DNA of 5,575 nucleotides, taken from NCBI GenBank assembly GCA_026706325.1, contig JAPOYZ010000198.1, positions 1-5,575 of the forward strand, given 5' to 3'. Both the position numbers and the translations under genes were made by a program. The notes below the pieces were generated by a model. It worked only from the letters and a program-made list of their open reading frames with translations. It searched no databases and had not been told where the DNA came from. This DNA is from Candidatus Aminicenantota bacterium (GTDB taxonomy: Bacteria; Acidobacteriota; UBA6911; RPQK01; JAJDTT01). Within the stretch, counting starts at the first letter, position 1. Every line of letters starts with the position of its first letter. This document shows, piece by piece, positions 1 through 5,485 of this stretch.

Positions 1-90
1 GGCGGGGGACGGGCCCGCATGGATTTCACCTTTTACGACGAAAAGGGCAATGTGCTCTACACCCACGCCAAGGAGGCCGGACCAGACTAA
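1..90 (+). CDS. PhoD-like alkaline phosphatase, C-terminal end only (partial)
   Basis: An open frame enters from the left edge and ends at TAA 88-90, giving the last 29 residues of a protein (GGGRARMDFTFYDEKG, then a short variable tail). These residues match the C-terminus of the next gene (91-1680) at 24 of 29 positions, the first 16 being identical, so this is the end of a paralogous PhoD-like metallophosphatase. At DNA level 77 of 90 bases agree with 1591-1680 by hand count, and the differences concentrate in the last 10 bases. The catalytic part lies outside the window, so activity and completeness cannot be judged. The next gene starts on the base after this stop codon, which suggests co-transcription of the pair. 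Confidence 0.88.
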   Translation, partial: GGGRARMDFTFYDEKGNVLYTHAKEAGPD

Positions 91-1680
91 ATGACCAATT
101 TCCAGGAACTTACAGAAAGAATCGGCCGCCTGGCCCGGATCTGCACGCTGGTTTTGTTCCTGGTCCCGGGCACCTTGGGTTTCTCCCAGTCCGGCGACCC
201 CTTTCCCATGGAACTGGGCCACGGTCTGATGGCGGGAGCCGTGGATGACGCGTCGGCCATCCTCCAGTCGCGCCTGACCTCGACGAACCGTGTCGTCGAC
301 CGCCGCTGGTCGGGAGTTTTGGGCATCGAGGGGGTCGGCCGCTTCGAGGTGGCGATGGGAGCCGATTTCAAGGACCCGATTCGAACCGAATGGCTCACCG
401 CCCTGCCGGAAAACGACTACATCGTGAAGGTGAAGGTGGAAGGGCTGCGGCCGGAAACCCGCTACCACTACCGCCTGGCCTACGGACCGGACAAGTCACG
501 TCTCGAGAAATCGGCGGCGGCGGCGTTCACCACCCTGGGCGGGGAAACCGGACAGGGCTCCTACAGCTTCGCCCTCTCCACCTGCATGCACTACAGCAAA
601 TTCCACTACACCGGCAGCGGTTCACAACCACCTTACAGCGGACCGGACAAGGCGCTGGGCTATCCGGCGTTGGCGACGATCCTGGCCTTGGAGCCCGATT
701 TCTTCGTGGGACTGGGAGACAACGTCTATTACGACGGCCCCGGAAGCGGTCACCAGATGAGAGGACGGGCGGAGACGCAGCACCAGTTGCGGATGAAGCA
801 CCAGGAGCAGTACTCGCAGCAAAGATTCCTGGACCTGTTCGCGCAGGTGGCCACCTACTGGATGAAGGACGACCACGACTACCGGTTCAACGACTCCGAT
901 CCGGTGAACCCGGCCCGCGTCTTCGCCCAGGACAGGATCGGGGGCTACCCCAAGGAGAACCTCTACCCGAAGCACTCCGGTTCCGGCCACGCTCCTTCCC
1001 ACGAGCTGGGGGTCCGGATGTTCCGGGAACAGTATCCCGTCGTCGATCCGCAGGCGTCCGATACGGTGACCTACTTCACCAGAAGAGTGAACCGGGACCT
1101 GCAGATCTGGATGGTGGAGGGACGCGACTACCGCAGCCCCAACGACTTTCCCGACGGTCCCCAAAAGACGATCTGGGGAAAGGAGCAGAAGGAGTGGCTC
1201 AAACGGACCCTGCTGGAAAGCGACGCCACGTTCAAGGTCCTTCTCTCCGCGACGGCCATGGTGGGACCCGGCAGTGGCTCGAAGCGGGACAACCACATCA
1301 ACCCCGGAGGATTTCGCCATGAAGGCAACGAGTTCTTCCGCTGGTTGACGGAAAACCGGTTCCCTCCCGAACGATTCGTCATCATCTGCGGGGATCGCCA
1401 CTGGCAATACCACGCCATCCACCCCTCCGGCTTCCAGGAATTCTCCGTCGGCTCCATGATCGACGCCAACGCCATCATCGGGTACTTTCCGGGCGATCCC
1501 AAATCTTCGGACCCCGAGGGAAAAGTGAAACAGCCCTACCACTACGAAGAGCCCACCGGCGGTTTCCTGCTCATGAAGATCGGCCGGACCGGCGGGGGGA
1601 GGGCCCGCATGGATTTCACCTTCTACGACGAAAAGGGCAAGTTGCTGTACACCCACGCCAGGGAGGCCGCGCCCCGATAG
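91..1680 (+). CDS. Secreted PhoD-like metallophosphatase (alkaline phosphatase D family)
   Basis: This 529-residue protein belongs to the PhoD family of metal-dependent phosphomonoesterases/phosphodiesterases, which release phosphate from organic esters outside the cytoplasm. Residues 1-33 look like a signal peptide: Arg at 10, 13 and 16, then a hydrophobic stretch at about 17-31. There is no twin-arginine pair, although classical PhoD is Tat-exported, and no lipobox. Residues about 45-148 resemble the beta-rich PhoD N-terminal domain. The metallophosphatase core follows: STCMHY (163-168), GLGDNVYYD (207-215, D210), KDDHDYRFND (259-268), EGRDYR (343-348), and GDRHW (434-438, D435/H437). These match the metal-site motifs of PhoD (GDxxY, DDHDYGxND, GDRH); the usual Gly after DDHDY is Arg265 here. 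Length is normal. The start at 91 gives the signal peptide; an AGGAGG lies at 71-76, 14 nt upstream, inside the previous gene, which is rather far. Substrate is not deducible. It is the second copy of a tandem pair. Confidence 0.92.
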   Translation: MTNFQELTERIGRLARICTLVLFLVPGTLGFSQSGDPFPMELGHGLMAGAVDDASAILQSRLTSTNRVVDRRWSGVLGIEGVGRFEVAMGADFKDPIRTEWLTALPENDYIVKVKVEGLRPETRYHYRLAYGPDKSRLEKSAAAAFTTLGGETGQGSYSFALSTCMHYSKFHYTGSGSQPPYSGPDKALGYPALATILALEPDFFVGLGDNVYYDGPGSGHQMRGRAETQHQLRMKHQEQYSQQRFLDLFAQVATYWMKDDHDYRFNDSDPVNPARVFAQDRIGGYPKENLYPKHSGSGHAPSHELGVRMFREQYPVVDPQASDTVTYFTRRVNRDLQIWMVEGRDYRSPNDFPDGPQKTIWGKEQKEWLKRTLLESDATFKVLLSATAMVGPGSGSKRDNHINPGGFRHEGNEFFRWLTENRFPPERFVIICGDRHWQYHAIHPSGFQEFSVGSMIDANAIIGYFPGDPKSSDPEGKVKQPYHYEEPTGGFLLMKIGRTGGGRARMDFTFYDEKGKLLYTHAREAAPR

Positions 1681-1711
1681 CGGCTCGCGACCGGCGCCCG
1701 CCGGGGATTCG

Positions 1712-1755
1712 GGGAGTTTCACCACGGCCTGTTAACAGTCCGTGGTGAAACTCCC
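1712..1755. repeat. Perfect 16-bp inverted repeat with nested palindromic loop
   Basis: GGGAGTTTCACCACGG (1712-1727) is exactly the reverse complement of CCGTGGTGAAACTCCC (1740-1755). The 12-base centre (1728-1739) contains CTGTTAACAG (1729-1738), itself a perfect palindrome, so the 44-base unit is symmetric except for the 1728/1739 pair. It lies 31 bases after the phosphatase stop codon and could act as a stem-loop at the transcript end, but no T-run follows, so it is not a canonical intrinsic terminator. A diverged copy of the left arm recurs at 1877-1898, which favours a REP-like repeat family over a one-off terminator. Confidence 0.85.
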
Positions 1756-1898
1756 GTTAGCACCGAGACCGTTCCTGCGCCCGCCGGACAAGGCGCGATT
1801 CGGCGCGCATACCGGGAGTATGTGCCCGAATCGCAACGCAGTCCGCCGGGATGCAGGGACGGTCGAATGCCGTGACGACTTTTACCACGGGCTGTTAA
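1732..1898. repeat. 167-base imperfect palindrome with TTAA-ended inverted repeats (MITE/REP-like)
   Basis: The ends are inverted repeats: 1732-1753 begins TTAACAGTCCGTGGTGAAAC, and the reverse complement of 1877-1898 agrees with it at 19 of 22 positions. Inside, 1767-1788 pairs with 1842-1864 (a few mismatches, wobbles and one bulge). GCGATTCGG (1795-1803) pairs perfectly with CCGAATCGC (1826-1834), and pairing continues with one bulge to 1812/1818 around a small loop. All these pairs share one centre near 1815, so the whole segment is a single extended foldback. The left end overlaps the separate 16-bp inverted repeat. No transposase is present. Such structure is typical of non-autonomous palindromic elements (REP/MITE). 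A structured RNA is possible but unsupported. Confidence 0.7.
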
Positions 1899-1906
1899 AC
1901 TAGTGG
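1877..1906. repeat. Diverged second copy of the CACCACGG..CTGTTAA arm
   Basis: Positions 1877-1898 match 1714-1735 in direct orientation at 19 of 22 bases. The mirror half that completes the palindrome in the first copy is mostly lost here: only CCAC (1885-1888) and GTGG (1903-1906) still pair. The same segment is the right terminal inverted repeat of the 167-base palindrome. It ends at the edge of the lyase gene's possible leader. Confidence 0.65.
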
Positions 1907-1989
1907 GCGTCGGCCGTCGGCGGGCGCCTCGGCCGGCAACACGAAAAGTTTCGTCGCAGCTTCCAGACTCCGAACCATCGACTCCCAAA

Positions 1990-3030
1990 ATGATCAGTCC
2001 CCAGGAACTTCGAGCCAGGATTGACCGTCTTCCCCGGGTTTCCCTGGCCCATCTGCCCACACCTCTGGAAGAGCTTCCGCGGCTGAGTGCCGCGTTGGGC
2101 GGTCCCCGGATCTTCATCAAACGGGACGACTGCACCGGTCTGGCCTTCGGCGGCAACAAGGCCCGGCACAACGAGTTCATCCTGGGCAGGGCCCTGGAGG
2201 AAGGCGCGGACACGTTGGTCTGGGGAGCCGGAATCCAGTCCAACAACTGCCGTCAGACTGCCGCCGCCGCGGCCAAGCTCGGCCTGGAATGCCACCTGGT
2301 CCTGACCACGGATCACGCCGAGATGGAGTTCCAGGGAAACTTCCTCCTGGACCATCTGGTCGGTGCCCGGATCGAGCTCAACTCGGAACCCATGGGGCCC
2401 CCGCTTTGGAACAAGATCAAGGAAAAGGCCGACAGCCTGAGGGACGTGGGGAAAAGGGTCTTCACCATCGCCGACCCGGCGTCGCGGTTCGCCGCCTCCG
2501 TGAGCTACACCGAGGCGTTGGTGGAGCTCCGCGACCAGTTGGACGAGCAGGAGGTCCGGGCCGACGCCGTCTACTTCTCCTCCGGCGGCTCCACCGGAGC
2601 GGGGATGTTCCTGGGCCGGAAACTGCTGGATTGGGAGGCGGTTCTGGAGGCGATCATGCCCATCGAATGGCCTTTCGACACGGCTGAGTACATGGCCAGA
2701 CTGGCCAACGGCGCGGCCGAACTGATGGGACTCGAACCGGATGTGACGCTGGAGGACATTCAGGCGAGCCCCGACTACATCGGCGCCGGATACGGCATCC
2801 CGACCCCCGAAGGACTGGAAGCCATCTCCCTGTTGGCCCGGCGGGAGGGGATCCTGCTGGATCCCATCTATACGGGCAAGGCCATGGGGGCTCTCGTGGC
2901 GGACGTCCGGCGGGGCCGGTGGCGGAAGGGCCAGAATCTCGTTTTCGTGCACACCGGCGGAACGCCGGCGCTCTTCTATCACCACCGGGACTTGGCATCC
3001 ATGTTCGACACTGCGGGAAAGGACGGTTGA
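1990..3030 (+). CDS. PLP-dependent D-cysteine desulfhydrase-type lyase (ACC deaminase family)
   Basis: This 346-residue protein is a fold-type II PLP enzyme of the ACC deaminase/D-cysteine desulfhydrase family (usually about 330-340 residues), acting in the cytoplasm. The Schiff-base lysine is K57 in FGGNKARHNEF, followed by the catalytic-serine motif GIQSNNCRQTAA (S84), the glycine-rich loop SSGGSTGAGM (197-206) that should hold the PLP phosphate, LDPIYTGKAMGAL (290-302) and VHTGGTPALF (320-329). ACC deaminases carry Glu and Leu at the positions occupied here by T295 and T322. Swapping those residues is known to shift activity towards D-cysteine desulfhydrase, so cleavage of D-cysteine (to pyruvate, sulfide and ammonia) or a related amino acid is likelier than ACC deamination. 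L-cysteate sulfo-lyase is a close alternative. The ATG at 1990 was chosen because homology begins just after it; a GTG at 1903 would add 29 unrelated residues and sits in repeat DNA. No clear Shine-Dalgarno is seen. First gene of the probable operon, ending 2 nt before hisI. Confidence 0.87.
   Translation: MISPQELRARIDRLPRVSLAHLPTPLEELPRLSAALGGPRIFIKRDDCTGLAFGGNKARHNEFILGRALEEGADTLVWGAGIQSNNCRQTAAAAAKLGLECHLVLTTDHAEMEFQGNFLLDHLVGARIELNSEPMGPPLWNKIKEKADSLRDVGKRVFTIADPASRFAASVSYTEALVELRDQLDEQEVRADAVYFSSGGSTGAGMFLGRKLLDWEAVLEAIMPIEWPFDTAEYMARLANGAAELMGLEPDVTLEDIQASPDYIGAGYGIPTPEGLEAISLLARREGILLDPIYTGKAMGALVADVRRGRWRKGQNLVFVHTGGTPALFYHHRDLASMFDTAGKDG
3018..3023 (+). promoter_or_regulatory. Ribosome binding site deciding the hisI start
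   Basis: AAAGGA ends 9 nt before the GTG at 3033, within the last codons of the lyase gene. This supports GTG 3033 as the hisI start rather than the ATG at 2919, which would overlap the lyase by about 110 bases. Confidence 0.6.
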
Positions 3031-3032
3031 AC

Positions 3033-3431
3033 GTGTCGCTTCAGGACCAGATCGACTTCGACAAGCAGGGAGGGCTCGTCCCCGTCATCGCCCAGGATGA
3101 TGAGACAGGCGACGTCCTCATGATGGCGTACATGAACCCGGAGGCGCTGGAAGAATCGCTCCGCACCGGCCGGGTCTGCTATTACTCGCGCAGCCGCGAC
3201 CGCCTCTGGCGGAAGGGAGAGGAGAGCGGACACGTGCAGCGGATCCATTCGGTTCACGTGGACTGCGACTTCGACACGCTACTGGTCCGGGTCACCCAGT
3301 TGGGAGGCGCCGCCTGCCACAAGGGCTACAGGAGTTGTTTTTTTCGAAAGGTGGAGGACGGCGAGCTGTCCGTCGCTGCGGAGCCGGTATTCGATCCGGC
3401 CAAGGTCTACGGGAGCGGGAAATCCAAATGA
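3033..3431 (+). CDS. hisI: Phosphoribosyl-AMP cyclohydrolase
   Basis: HisI opens the adenine ring of phosphoribosyl-AMP to give ProFAR, the third step of histidine biosynthesis; it is a cytoplasmic, zinc- and magnesium-dependent dimer. The 132 residues carry the full family signature: LVPVIAQD (15-22), VLMMAYMN (28-35), YYSRSRDRLWRKGEESGH (50-67), DCDFD (77-81, metal-binding D77/D79/D81 and C78), and ACHKGYRSCF (94-103, zinc cysteines C95 and C102). Length equals a stand-alone cyclohydrolase; there is no HisE (phosphoribosyl-ATP pyrophosphatase) domain after it, so step 2 must be encoded elsewhere. The GTG start at 3033 lies 2 nt after the lyase stop and has AAAGGA upstream. Its TGA overlaps the hisG ATG by 4 nt (ATGA), implying translational coupling. 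All expected metal ligands are present, so it looks functional. Confidence 0.95.
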   Translation: MSLQDQIDFDKQGGLVPVIAQDDETGDVLMMAYMNPEALEESLRTGRVCYYSRSRDRLWRKGEESGHVQRIHSVHVDCDFDTLLVRVTQLGGAACHKGYRSCFFRKVEDGELSVAAEPVFDPAKVYGSGKSK

Positions 3432-4306
3432 GCGAACGAATCCTGACGTTGGGAATTCCCGCGGGCAGCCTCCAGGAAGCGACGGCCCAGCTCTTCGCCA
3501 AGGCCGGATACCAGATCCGGTTCCGCTCCCGGTCCTACTATCCGTCCATCGACGACTCGGAGATCGAGTGCATCCTGATCCGGGCCCAGGAAATGGCCCG
3601 CTACGTGCAGGATGGAGTCATGGACGCCGGTCTGACCGGGCATGACTGGATCGTGGAGAACGGAGCCCAAGTGGTGGAAGTCGCCGAGTTGGTCTTCTCC
3701 AAGGTGAGCCGGAAGCCGGTGCGTTGGGTCCTGGCCGTGCCCGAGGACTCGCCCATACGAGAACCGGCGGATCTGGCCGGAAAGCATATCGCCACCGAGG
3801 GGGTCAACCTGACCCGGGACTACCTGAAACACCACGGCGTGGAAGCGCACGTGGAGTTCTCCTGGGGCGCCACCGAGGTGAAGCCTCCCCGGCTGGCCGA
3901 CGCCATCGTGGAGGTGACCGAGACCGGTTCCTCCCTGCGCGCCAACAACCTCAGGGTCGTCGATACGATCCTGGAGAGCACACCGCGGCTCATCGCCAAC
4001 CAGGCCGCGTGGGAAGACCCCTGGAAGCGGCAGAAGATCGAGAATATTTCGCTCATGCTGCGGGGAGCCATGGCCGCCGAGGGCAAGGTGGGAATGATGA
4101 TGAACGTTCCCAGGGATTCCCTCGAAGCGGTCCTCCAAATCCTGCCCGCTCTCCAGAAGCCCACCATCTCGTCGCTGTCGGCCGAGGGCTGGACCGCCGT
4201 CAACACCATCATCGACGAGGCGGTGGTGCGGGACATCGTGCCCCGGGTTCGGGCGGCCGGCGCGGTGGGAATCGTGGAGTATCCTCTCAACAAGATCATC
4301 GACTGA
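3428..4306 (+). CDS. hisG: ATP phosphoribosyltransferase, long form
   Basis: HisG joins ATP and PRPP to make phosphoribosyl-ATP, the committed first step of histidine biosynthesis. The 292 residues fit the long form, which has its own C-terminal ACT-like regulatory domain and does not need HisZ. The catalytic bilobed domain shows GIPAGSLQEA (9-18), GLTGHDWI (68-75), FSWGATEVKPPRL (144-156) and the PRPP-binding loop ADAIVEVTETGSSLRANNL (157-175). The regulatory domain covers about 215-290, including the stretch from VPRDSLEAVLQILPALQKPT to VGIVEYPLNKII. In this family histidine binding to that domain gives feedback inhibition; that is family knowledge, not visible here. The ATG at 3428 overlaps the hisI stop by 4 nt, with a GGGA at 3417-3420; an ATG at 3335 would overlap hisI by about 97 nt and adds no conserved sequence. 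Its TGA shares one base with the next gene's ATG (TGATG). Confidence 0.96.
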   Translation: MSERILTLGIPAGSLQEATAQLFAKAGYQIRFRSRSYYPSIDDSEIECILIRAQEMARYVQDGVMDAGLTGHDWIVENGAQVVEVAELVFSKVSRKPVRWVLAVPEDSPIREPADLAGKHIATEGVNLTRDYLKHHGVEAHVEFSWGATEVKPPRLADAIVEVTETGSSLRANNLRVVDTILESTPRLIANQAAWEDPWKRQKIENISLMLRGAMAAEGKVGMMMNVPRDSLEAVLQILPALQKPTISSLSAEGWTAVNTIIDEAVVRDIVPRVRAAGAVGIVEYPLNKIID

Positions 4307-5082
4307 TGGGAAACACCGGCTCCAAGTCCACGGCCATGGTCACCGGCGGCGGCGTGGGCCTGGGCAGGAAGATCAGCCTCGCCATGGCGGACCATGGCTA
4401 CCGGGTGGCGGTCACCGGCATCGAGGGCACGCGGGAAACCGCTGGCGAAATCGAAGTCCGGGGAGGAGAGGCGCTGGCCGTCGACCTGGATCTGACGAAG
4501 CCCCACGAGATCGAGCGCGCGGTGGAGGTCATCCTGGAACGGTGGGGCCAGATAGACGTCCTGGTGAACAATGCGGGCATCGCCGGTCCCACGGCGCCCA
4601 TTTCGGAAGTCAGCCTGGAGGAGTGGGAAGAGACCTTTGCCATCAACGTGACCGGTTTCTTCCTCTGCGACAAGGCCGTCTACCGCCACATGATGTCCCG
4701 GCGTTCCGGATCCATCGTGCACATCTCCTCCATGGCGGGCCGAATCGGTTTTCCTCTGAGAGCACCCTATGCGGCTTCCAAGTGGGCCGTCCTCGGCCTG
4801 AGCCGGACGGTGGCGGCCGAGTTGGGACCCTACAACATCCGGTCCAACGCCATCTGCCCGGGCCCCGTGGAAGGGGACCGAATCGAACGGGTCCTCCGGG
4901 ACCGGCGCCTGGCCACGGGCCAGTCCGACACCGAGGTGAGGGAGGAGTTTACCGACCACATCGCCCTCGGGCGCATGATCCCTCCCGAGGACATCACCGA
5001 CATGGTCCTGTTCCTGGCGTCGGATGCCTCCCGCAGCGTCACCGGTCAAGCCATAAACGTCTGCGGCGGACTGAATCTGTAA
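4306..5082 (+). CDS. Short-chain dehydrogenase/reductase (classical SDR)
   Basis: A 258-residue classical SDR, the usual length, expected to be a soluble NAD(P)-dependent alcohol/ketone oxidoreductase. The Rossmann motif TGGGVGLG is at 13-20, the adenine-pocket DLT at 62-64, NNAG at 88-91, and the catalytic tetrad is N114, S142 (in ISSMAG), Y155 and K159 (YAASK). PGPVEGD (185-191) starts the substrate/cofactor loop, and FLASDASRSVTGQAINVCGG closes the fold. The end of beta-2 (VAVTGIEG) has neither a clear NAD-type Asp nor an obvious NADP-type Arg, so cofactor preference is open. Substrate cannot be predicted. Its ATG overlaps the hisG stop by one base, so it is translated as part of the same operon. 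It occupies the place where hisD often follows hisG but is unrelated to HisD. Confidence 0.93.
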   Translation: MGNTGSKSTAMVTGGGVGLGRKISLAMADHGYRVAVTGIEGTRETAGEIEVRGGEALAVDLDLTKPHEIERAVEVILERWGQIDVLVNNAGIAGPTAPISEVSLEEWEETFAINVTGFFLCDKAVYRHMMSRRSGSIVHISSMAGRIGFPLRAPYAASKWAVLGLSRTVAAELGPYNIRSNAICPGPVEGDRIERVLRDRRLATGQSDTEVREEFTDHIALGRMIPPEDITDMVLFLASDASRSVTGQAINVCGGLNL

Positions 5083-5088
5083 AGGAGG
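5082..5088 (+). promoter_or_regulatory. Strong Shine-Dalgarno sequence for the last operon gene
   Basis: AAGGAGG overlaps the last base of the SDR stop codon and sits 4 nt before the ATG at 5093. It is the best ribosome binding site in the window, although the spacer is short. It fixes the start of the carboxymuconolactone decarboxylase-family gene. Confidence 0.7.
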
Positions 5089-5092
5089 GCCA

Positions 5093-5485
5093 ATGAACAG
5101 GGAACGGGGACTCCGGATTCTCAAGGAGATGCTGGGAGAGGATCAGGCGGCCCAGGTCCAGCGGGCCTGGCAGGAGATCTCACCCGATTTCGAAGCCTAC
5201 GTCATCGGTTTCCTGTCGGGAGAAATCTGGGCCCGGCCCGGTCTCGACCGGCGCACCAAGAGCCTGTGCACCATCGCCGCCCTGGCGGCGCTGGGGCGAC
5301 AGCGAGGCCTGGACCTGAACATCCGCATGGCCCGCCGCAACGGAGCCACCCGGCGGGAGATCGTGGAGACCCTGCTTCACATTGCGCCCTACGCCGGATT
5401 TCCGGCGGCCTGGGAGGGAATCGCCGCCGTCCACGAGATCTTCGGATCCGGCGGGACGGAGGGGAGCGAGTCTTCGGGAACGTGA
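5093..5485 (+). CDS. Carboxymuconolactone decarboxylase-family protein (PcaC-like)
   Basis: This 130-residue all-helical protein resembles PcaC, 4-carboxymuconolactone decarboxylase, of the AhpD-like superfamily. Similarity runs through GEIWARPGLDRRTKSLCTIAALAALGR (43-69), NIRMARRNGATRREIVETLLHIAPYAGFPAA (76-106) and a final helix (about 107-117). Residues 118-130 (Gly/Ser/Glu-rich) look like a disordered tail. Two points argue against assigning true PcaC activity: the position before IR, usually His in PcaC proteins (LHIR/LHVR), is N76 here, and there are no other protocatechuate-pathway genes nearby. There is a single cysteine (C59) and no AhpD-type CxxC motif, so a peroxidase/disulfide role is unlikely. 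Family members often act as uncharacterised decarboxylases or isomerases beside SDRs. It starts 10 nt after the SDR stop behind a strong ribosome binding site and is the last operon gene seen. Confidence 0.88.
   Translation: MNRERGLRILKEMLGEDQAAQVQRAWQEISPDFEAYVIGFLSGEIWARPGLDRRTKSLCTIAALAALGRQRGLDLNIRMARRNGATRREIVETLLHIAPYAGFPAAWEGIAAVHEIFGSGGTEGSESSGT

Larger units (their letters stand above)
1681..1989. other. Intergenic region filled with palindromic repeats
   Basis: This 309-base stretch separates the phosphatase pair from the five-gene operon. I see no credible coding sequence: the frames crossing it are shadows or unsupported extensions of neighbours. About 1712-1906 is occupied by the inverted repeats listed separately. 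The first 30 bases after the phosphatase stop are GC-rich and show nothing else I recognise. The 1907-1989 segment just before the lyase gene should carry the operon promoter or leader, but I find no convincing -35/-10 pair and no strong Shine-Dalgarno sequence. Confidence 0.7.

Noticed and set aside
622..1725. Long open frame on the minus strand (367 codons) opposite the PhoD-like gene
   Set aside because: It is a GC-rich antisense shadow with no recognisable motif, lying opposite a gene with clear catalytic motifs.
1712..1755. Intrinsic terminator for the phosphatase genes
   Set aside because: The stem is strong, but no T-run follows the right arm and the arm recurs nearby as a repeat, so I list it as a repeat only.
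1767..1864. Riboswitch or T-box-like leader for the downstream operon
   Set aside because: I recognise no known aptamer motif, and end-to-end symmetry with inverted terminal repeats fits a palindromic element better.
1712..1906. CRISPR array
   Set aside because: Only two diverged copies of the arm exist, there is no regular spacing and no cas gene; the spacer-like part is itself a palindrome.
1903..1989. GTG-initiated N-terminal extension of the PLP lyase
   Set aside because: The 29 extra residues are Arg/Pro/Ser-rich, lie partly in repeat DNA and precede the point where family similarity begins; ATG 1990 gives the normal length.
1900..2985. Long minus-strand open frame (361 codons) opposite the PLP lyase
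   Set aside because: No family motif and a low-complexity Gly/Arg/Pro-rich composition; the + strand frame carries all conserved PLP motifs.
3724..4305. Upstream extension of the SDR frame to an ATG at 3724
   Set aside because: It would run entirely through hisG in another frame; the Rossmann fold begins right after the ATG at 4306, which couples to the hisG stop.
3820..5124. Minus-strand open frame of 434 codons spanning hisG and the SDR
   Set aside because: It crosses two well-supported genes antisense and resembles no protein family; explained by stop-codon scarcity in GC-rich DNA.
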